Origin: UBA1723 sp045641625
Lineage (GTDB): Bacteria > Bacteroidota > Bacteroidia > Bacteroidales > Paludibacteraceae
Length of the DNA: 64,000 nucleotides
Direction: 5' to 3'
NCBI GenBank assembly: GCA_045641625.1
Contig: JAZUHH010000003.1
Location: 54,817 to 118,816 of the forward strand
Of this stretch, positions 59,701 through 64,000 are shown one piece after another (the first letter of the stretch is position 1; the number at the start of each line of letters is the position of its first letter). The notes below the pieces were generated by a model. It searched no databases, was not told the origin of the DNA, and saw only the letters and a program-made list of their open reading frames with translations. The position numbers were made by a program, and so were the translations under genes.

Positions 59701-62700
59701 CCATACCTATACAATATCCGGTGACGACGCTACCACTTACGCAGACGGCTCTAAGGTCGAGGTGTTCCCTAACGCCTTGACAAAATACACAGTCTCTGCT
59801 GTGGGCAAGTATTGCAAGACTCCGGTTACGCATGATGTCTCTGTGGATGTGGAATTGCCTCAGTCCATAGACTTGACACCGGTAACTTCTCCGGACCTAA
59901 TCCCTATCAATGCGGTGAGCGGCATTGTCTGCGCCCCTGCGACAGTAGAGTTCAAGACTACGGGAACAGGTCTTACAAACTGGGATTGGGAGTACAAAGA
60001 GGAAGGAGATGCAAACTGGACAATGTGGGAGCAGTCAAGCACTGACCTTACAAAGTCAAAGTCAATCACAAAGAACACTTCTTTCCGTGTCTCTACACCT
60101 GTGGCAAGCTCTAATGTTTGTGACAAGGCAACTTCGGATGTCATAACTATCAAGGCTGAGTACCTTGTGAACTTCTCTCTTGCCCTTGACAAGGAGAGAG
60201 TTTGTGAGAACGGAGAAGTGGAGCTTTCTATCGTTACTGACGAGAAATATGACGAATCAAAGGTTGTAGCCTCTGCAAACGCTGCACCTGTAACAATCAC
60301 AAACGGCAAGTTCAAGACTAACATCACCGACGACACAGAGTTCTTGGTAAGAATCGAGGGAGAGTCTTGTGTGGCTACAGACCAGGACAAGACAGCTTAC
60401 GTTGACCATCCGTTGGACTTTACGGCTTCTGTTTCCGATGAATTAGTATGTAGGGGAACAGATGTGACTTTCAGCTTGACAGGAACTACTACAGGTCTTG
60501 TCTGGTATTCGAGTGTTGACGGTAATACTTTCGAAGAGTTCTCTATGCCTGCTGATTTGAAGTGGAAGGCAGATACAACAAGAGTTTTCTATGCTGCGGC
60601 ACCTGCTAACGGCGCTTGCGGAAACTTTGAGTCTGAAAAGATGAAGGTTGAGGTTGAGAGACCTCTTGACGACTTCAAACTTGTCTATATTTTCCCTTTG
60701 CATAAAGATTTGTTATGTAAGAGTACCGGAGCTCCTTTCGGTTACAGATTCGACAATGGAGCTCCTTCCTTCGTCGATGTGAAGTGGTACGTAGATGATG
60801 CTTTATATACGCCTACAGACGGAACTCCATCGCATTTCTATTACCCTCACGTAAAAGACACAAAATATACAGTAGAGCTTACCGGAAAGGTTTGTCATGT
60901 GGGTAAGCCAAAGACAAGTACATGGAATATTCCTGCAGAGGATAGACCTGTGGTTTCGCTTGCCATTGACAACAACACTATCTGCGAGGGCGGGGCTTTC
61001 ACTTTGACTCCTTCGTTCACTAATGTGCAGGATACTGCAAAGAGATACTATCAGGAGGTTGACGGTGTTCGTACCGAGGTTCCTTCTTTTGACAACCTGA
61101 CTCCTACCAAGAAAACAACTTACTACGTCAGTGGTGGAGGTAAGCACTGTAAGTCGGTAATGTCTGAGGGTGTTACTCTTGATGTTGAGCAGAAGATTGA
61201 CTTCGAGTTGTCAAAGAACACACCTGACGTTATCTGCGAGGGTACAGAGGTGAAGCTTGACATGAACTTGAAGAAGGGAGACGTCAAGAATGTTCTCTTC
61301 ACAGTAAACGGCACAAAGACCGACAACACATTCCTTACAACCAAGAACTATATTTCAAAGCCAACCGAGACTGCCGATTACGAACTTGTTCTTTCGGGTG
61401 ACGCTTGCGAGCCTGTAAACAAGGTTGTCAGCATCAATGTCGAGAAGAAGCCTCAGCTTGGCTTTACCGCTTCCAAGAGCGGAATCTGCGAGGGTGACCA
61501 GGTGGTTCTTAGCGTCGAGTTCAGCAATACCGATGACTTGTTATGGGAGACAAGTGTCGATAACAAGCCTTTCGAGGTTGACGGACACTATACAGCAGAG
61601 CAGACTCGCGAGCCAGTCGAGACCACAATATACCGTGTATCGACTACCGGCAAGACTGTTTGTGAGGAGAAGGTCTTGACTCAGCGCGTGGTTGTAGAGA
61701 AGGCGTTTGATGTCGCTATAGACCCTGTCTCTGAGGTCTGCCCGGGTGTTGCCAATGTTATCGAGGCAAATATAACCGGAACTCCGCAGAGCATCCAGTG
61801 GGAGTCCAGCACTAACGGAGGTGCATTTGTCAAGGCCGGAACATCCGACAAGATTTCTGTCTCTCCTTCTGCAACGACAACATACAGGGTTACTTTGAGC
61901 GGAAAGTATTGCGATCCTAAGGACGCAGAGGTTACCGTTGATGTAACAAAGGTTCCTGCGCTTTCTTTGGACGCTTCAAGCAACCACATCTGCGAGGGTG
62001 ATCCTTTGTCAATACAGACTAAGTTTACTACTGACAACTTTGACGAGAGTTCGATCGTCTGGTCAATGAAGGAGGTCAAGTCTTCCGATGCGCTAGAGGA
62101 GGTGACAGGCATTCAGGTGATAACTCCTACACCTGCGGCTACGACTGACTATACTGTCACTGCAAAGACTCCGAACGGTTGCGAGATTGCTTCTGCGCAC
62201 AAGATAGTGACTGTTGACGAGCAGATTGTGGCTGACATCCGTGACACAGTGGTCTGCGAGGGCAGTCGCGTGAAGATGTCTGTGGATGCCGCTGCTCGAT
62301 ACAAGTATGTATGGACAAGTGCTGAGGATGGTGCAGATGTGTTGAGCTCGTCTTCAAACTATTCTGCTGTTGCGGCTGGTTCAAAGCATTTGAATGTCAA
62401 GGTTTTGAACGGAAACTGCGAGAAGAATCTTGTGGCTCTTCTTGAGGTGGTCTCTAAGCCTGTCATAGAGGATGTTCAGGATAACGGAAACCGTGAGTTG
62501 GCTGTCGTGGCTACCGGTGGAAGCGGAAGCTTCAAGTATGACTTCGGTTATGGCGAGCAGGATGACAATGTTCTTGCCGACATCACCTACGGCCGCAAGT
62601 ACAGAATCTCGGTCAAGGATGATGCGGGATGCAAGACCGACACGCTATACTACACACAGCTGTATGACATAGAGGTAAATCCTATTTTCACGCCTAACGG

Positions 62701-62935
62701 AGACGGAGAGAACGACGAGTGGGAGATCAAGCATATCGAGAAGTATCCTGATGCCAAGATCACTGTATATAACAGGTTCGGCAAGGTGGTTCTCAAGACT
62801 ACAGGTGCTGACTTCACTTCCTGGGACGGTTCTTATAACGGACACTTGCTTCCGACTGACGACTACTGGTACGAGATCCATATCTTCGAGGTCGGAAAGA
62901 CTTATACAGGCCACTTCACGCTTCTGAGGGACTGA
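56777..62935 (+). CDS. Giant Ig-like-repeat surface protein with T9SS type B sorting domain
   Basis: A 2052-residue exported protein. After a signal peptide (MRSMIRGFIFVFMALCSVMG...NAQ) come two larger beta-sandwich regions starting VWREDFG and LWKEDFG. A long series of about ten Ig-like repeats follows, each opening with a Cys-containing motif such as TICEGGAF, VICEGTEVKL, GICEGDQVVL or HICEGDPLSI. The C-terminal ~90 residues match the type B (gliding-motility-associated) sorting domain, with PIFTPNGDGENDEWEI and VYNRFGKVV. T9SS would carry it over the outer membrane. Adhesion or a surface-layer role is likely. The next gene looks related. Confidence 0.93.
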   Translation: MRSMIRGFIFVFMALCSVMGLNAQSWSLVWREDFGVAEDTVLKDFADPDKKVDGHYFAYNAKEVYGSDGKPHLEYDPVPDKNRCIVDGTYAIANSVRWSFIRYNGGPGYLTPGRDHTGNQNGAMLIVNSGAGIDREIYSQDIVFDLCDAKKYRFGIYTASVCHYGSIDEVAAALTLQIYNKKTGRLIDEKFTGDIPLWKGTSDPHAVQDWSYYYIDFVANSGDELELKVINHKPSGGGNDFVLDDISLFRYDEDVEVPEMKIEESAIASADGGSSCSYEAQFSVVNSVYEAWKKIDKSVYILWQKSSDDGLTWSNITDQSGVGKTKLKMTVDGTETEVFRVIVTASPTDAEAKSQAEYIALHDAPQNGCAYYSISNTISSIKPEPNCSYKESLRELWKEDFGVCDTMYAGTNAGVVLTPYVPGVKVEMKQNGEYVICSVPDSAIYYMSCDWDGVSNCVAKKQFLPNNNNGEIKPNDVSFFRLPEVGNAFAFIRMNKNDNKTNPVFYKKTISVPLCPCKTFMFNASIMCKGSDWGTSVVPKLTVYDKSGTELASESVVLRYEKVLGKQMASVPFSVPIGYTGDITVEIALDYEGVKVGGNTYATADWLDFGLDDLSITICGEAMPKPKLCIDGDESLQMLSGFECNDETPHAVKMLGMNDVLREYPNAGFVWQYSEDDGKTWTNMTASSSSINYEGEPDILYRVVIGESKAVAQQVADNGAPTDVCSVFYITNEAGFKCKEAGCKDAIFTLVKGDEVLTLDSLLCEKPAGDIKVKVYQTNKANVDDFYIEAMDASNKWEPASLYSPKPVFSDGAWTLNFAPRSGKYKFYALNDTCKSDSFYINIEVREKLELEPVEDMILCEDAIPEFEVNLSSGKANKLVLSIESDDNEIDLGGSVLTSTFNVDGINFTAKELKSPNISIVATDGECKSEPIKFKIEYEDIPSFTLTADDAKICKGNSTFLNIDKKAGTARGVNDHTYTISGDDATTYADGSKVEVFPNALTKYTVSAVGKYCKTPVTHDVSVDVELPQSIDLTPVTSPDLIPINAVSGIVCAPATVEFKTTGTGLTNWDWEYKEEGDANWTMWEQSSTDLTKSKSITKNTSFRVSTPVASSNVCDKATSDVITIKAEYLVNFSLALDKERVCENGEVELSIVTDEKYDESKVVASANAAPVTITNGKFKTNITDDTEFLVRIEGESCVATDQDKTAYVDHPLDFTASVSDELVCRGTDVTFSLTGTTTGLVWYSSVDGNTFEEFSMPADLKWKADTTRVFYAAAPANGACGNFESEKMKVEVERPLDDFKLVYIFPLHKDLLCKSTGAPFGYRFDNGAPSFVDVKWYVDDALYTPTDGTPSHFYYPHVKDTKYTVELTGKVCHVGKPKTSTWNIPAEDRPVVSLAIDNNTICEGGAFTLTPSFTNVQDTAKRYYQEVDGVRTEVPSFDNLTPTKKTTYYVSGGGKHCKSVMSEGVTLDVEQKIDFELSKNTPDVICEGTEVKLDMNLKKGDVKNVLFTVNGTKTDNTFLTTKNYISKPTETADYELVLSGDACEPVNKVVSINVEKKPQLGFTASKSGICEGDQVVLSVEFSNTDDLLWETSVDNKPFEVDGHYTAEQTREPVETTIYRVSTTGKTVCEEKVLTQRVVVEKAFDVAIDPVSEVCPGVANVIEANITGTPQSIQWESSTNGGAFVKAGTSDKISVSPSATTTYRVTLSGKYCDPKDAEVTVDVTKVPALSLDASSNHICEGDPLSIQTKFTTDNFDESSIVWSMKEVKSSDALEEVTGIQVITPTPAATTDYTVTAKTPNGCEIASAHKIVTVDEQIVADIRDTVVCEGSRVKMSVDAAARYKYVWTSAEDGADVLSSSSNYSAVAAGSKHLNVKVLNGNCEKNLVALLEVVSKPVIEDVQDNGNRELAVVATGGSGSFKYDFGYGEQDDNVLADITYGRKYRISVKDDAGCKTDTLYYTQLYDIEVNPIFTPNGDGENDEWEIKHIEKYPDAKITVYNRFGKVVLKTTGADFTSWDGSYNGHLLPTDDYWYEIHIFEVGKTYTGHFTLLRD

Positions 62936-63419
62936 TTTGCAATTCATAGTTCATAATTTTATCACAGATTATATCTTTCATCTGTTTTAGTCTGTGGTTG
63001 TTTCAATTCATAGTTCATAATTGTGCATTCTGCATTATGAACTATGAATTTTATTGTCGTGTTTCCCCTGTCTTTTATTTCGATACCGTTTTGAAACCTG
63101 TTTTTTTAGTTTCAATAGTAAATAATTCATGAAATACTTTTTTATTTTTGAATTAAATAGTAATTTCGCGCCAAATTTGAGGTATTGGCATTATTTACAT
63201 TATGTTGAGTGGTGTTTTTGAAGTTGTTTGTGGCTTTTTATAAGTGCTGAACGCGAATAGAAAGGTTGTATTTGCCTCCTCAATGAAATTGTATCAGAAT
63301 TGAACAACTTATGTAAGTTGCATTCATATAGAAACTGAAATTTACAGTCATTTGGGTAGTAAAATTTATTTTTAAAAAAAGTAATTTTCATAATATTGAA
63401 CAAACTTATTAGCTATAAT
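62936..63419. other. AT-rich intergenic region with direct and inverted repeats
   Basis: Contains the 18-bp repeat pair and hairpin described separately, then about 370 bp of AT-rich DNA with no gene and no exact promoter box that I could place. Confidence 0.5.
63005..63050. repeat. 17-bp perfect inverted repeat, with a third copy at 62941-62958
   Basis: An 18-bp sequence beginning AATTCATAG occurs at 62941-62958 and 63005-63022. Its reverse complement (17 bp) lies at 63034-63050, so the last two form a stem with an 11-12 base loop. It could end transcription of the giant gene or be a small dispersed repeat. Confidence 0.75.
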
Positions 63420-64000
63420 ATGAAGGATTTTTTCAAACGCTTATTTGCTTTCGCAGCATTGTTCTTGTGTTTCAATGTGTCTTTGTCTGCACAGTGTAAA
63501 ACTCCGGTAATCAAGTCGATAACTTTCTCGGAAAAATATTTTTTGTTCGAGTGGGAAGCCTGAGTTTACTGTCGATTTGGGAACTACTACGGCAACTTCA
63601 TTTTATGTTTATAAGGAAGGTGATCCCGACACTCATATTTTTGAAGGTACTACTGCTGCAACATCTAGCTATACTGTGCTGTTTGATGAAATATGTGATT
63701 ATTATGAAAACAGTTATGGTGTTATGCCAGTCATGTATGTCGTAGCTGCGGATGGTACGTGCGAATCTGAACCTCTAAAGTTTAGCGTGAATAATCAAAA
63801 TACAGGTGGTTTGACTGTAGCATATGATCCTGTTGCCTTTTGTGAGGAAGGTGGAGAAAATGAAAAGACATTCGAACTTTGTGTCGGAGATTGGCAGCAG
63901 GACATTTCTGTTTCAGTTTATGACAATAATGGTAATATTCTTGAACCGACTATGGGTCATAGGGATAAATGGCAGCCTCGTGGTGGAGGTGATGTTTACT
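63420..64000 (+). pseudogene. Frameshifted secreted protein gene, continues beyond the window
   Basis: The ATG at 63420 opens a frame with a signal peptide (KDFFKRLFAFAALFLCF...SAQ) that stops after 47 codons at 63561. Shifting by one base in the T6 run at 63539-63544 joins it to a long open frame that continues to the window edge with EKYFCSSGKPEFTVDLG and SVNNQNTGGLTVAYDP. The restored product looks like an Ig-like secreted protein related to the preceding giant gene. The extra T may be a true mutation, a phase-variable tract or a sequencing error, so the pseudogene label is provisional. Confidence 0.7.

Overview
This window looks like chromosome from an uncultured or poorly studied member of the Bacteroidales (phylum Bacteroidota). 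Three lines of sequence evidence support this. Many genes are preceded by the Bacteroidota -7 promoter box TAnnTTTG. Four secreted proteins end in type IX secretion (T9SS) sorting domains. Gene orders such as yicC-gmk-nadD, dxr-rseP and biotin carboxylase-biotin carrier-carboxyltransferase fit the phylum. The T9SS-exported multimodular xylanases, which combine GH11, GH8, CE4 and CBM6, point to a plant-fibre habitat such as rumen or gut. I saw no rRNA, tRNA, CRISPR array, integrase or transposase.

Layout. 1-10.7 kb holds housekeeping genes: an unknown secreted protein (cut by the window edge), yidC, a secreted thioredoxin, rmlA/rmlC/rmlD (rmlB absent), tsaB, and a yicC-gmk-nadD-pheS-bactofilin run. 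11.1-17.1 kb is a run of a LytM-like protein without zinc ligands, dxr, rseP, era and der. 17.2-21.6 kb carries a sirtuin, an OmpA-type protein with calcium-binding repeats, a small outer-membrane protein and a flavoprotein. 21.6-24.6 kb (minus) is a flavin reductase with the GDYXXLXY/DUF4401/DUF2157 membrane set. 24.8-27.2 kb (minus) is an ECF sigma-factor run with a lone fumarate-reductase-type cytochrome b and a glutathione peroxidase. 27.5-35.1 kb (minus) has nadE, a large TPR-like protein and a three-gene biotin-dependent acyl-CoA carboxylase. 35.4-37.2 kb holds a DUF4197 lipoprotein and a first membrane J-domain protein. 37.3-44.3 kb (minus) is the xylan-degradation cluster. 44.6 kb is a thioesterase.

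The most unusual part is 45.0-52.7 kb. Here twelve to thirteen tightly packed minus-strand genes include six predicted membrane-anchored proteins with a C-terminal J-domain. Three of them clearly resemble DjlA, with a TerB-like domain before the J-domain. The HPD tripeptide that stimulates Hsp70 is intact in all six. The array also contains small membrane proteins, two very small ORFs, and internal near-identical DNA segments that indicate recent duplication or gene conversion. A seventh relative sits apart at 36.4 kb. I see no Hsp70 gene nearby, and I know of no described system with this make-up.

52.7-56.6 kb is accessory-looking: an 800-bp non-coding stretch full of GGAAGG-type motifs and hairpins, three small membrane proteins, a secreted beta-helix protein with an apparent TTG start, and a promoter-to-terminator unit without an ORF (candidate small RNA). 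56.8-62.9 kb is a 2052-residue T9SS type B surface protein with many Ig-like repeats. The window ends inside a related secreted protein whose frame is broken by one extra T in a T6 run.
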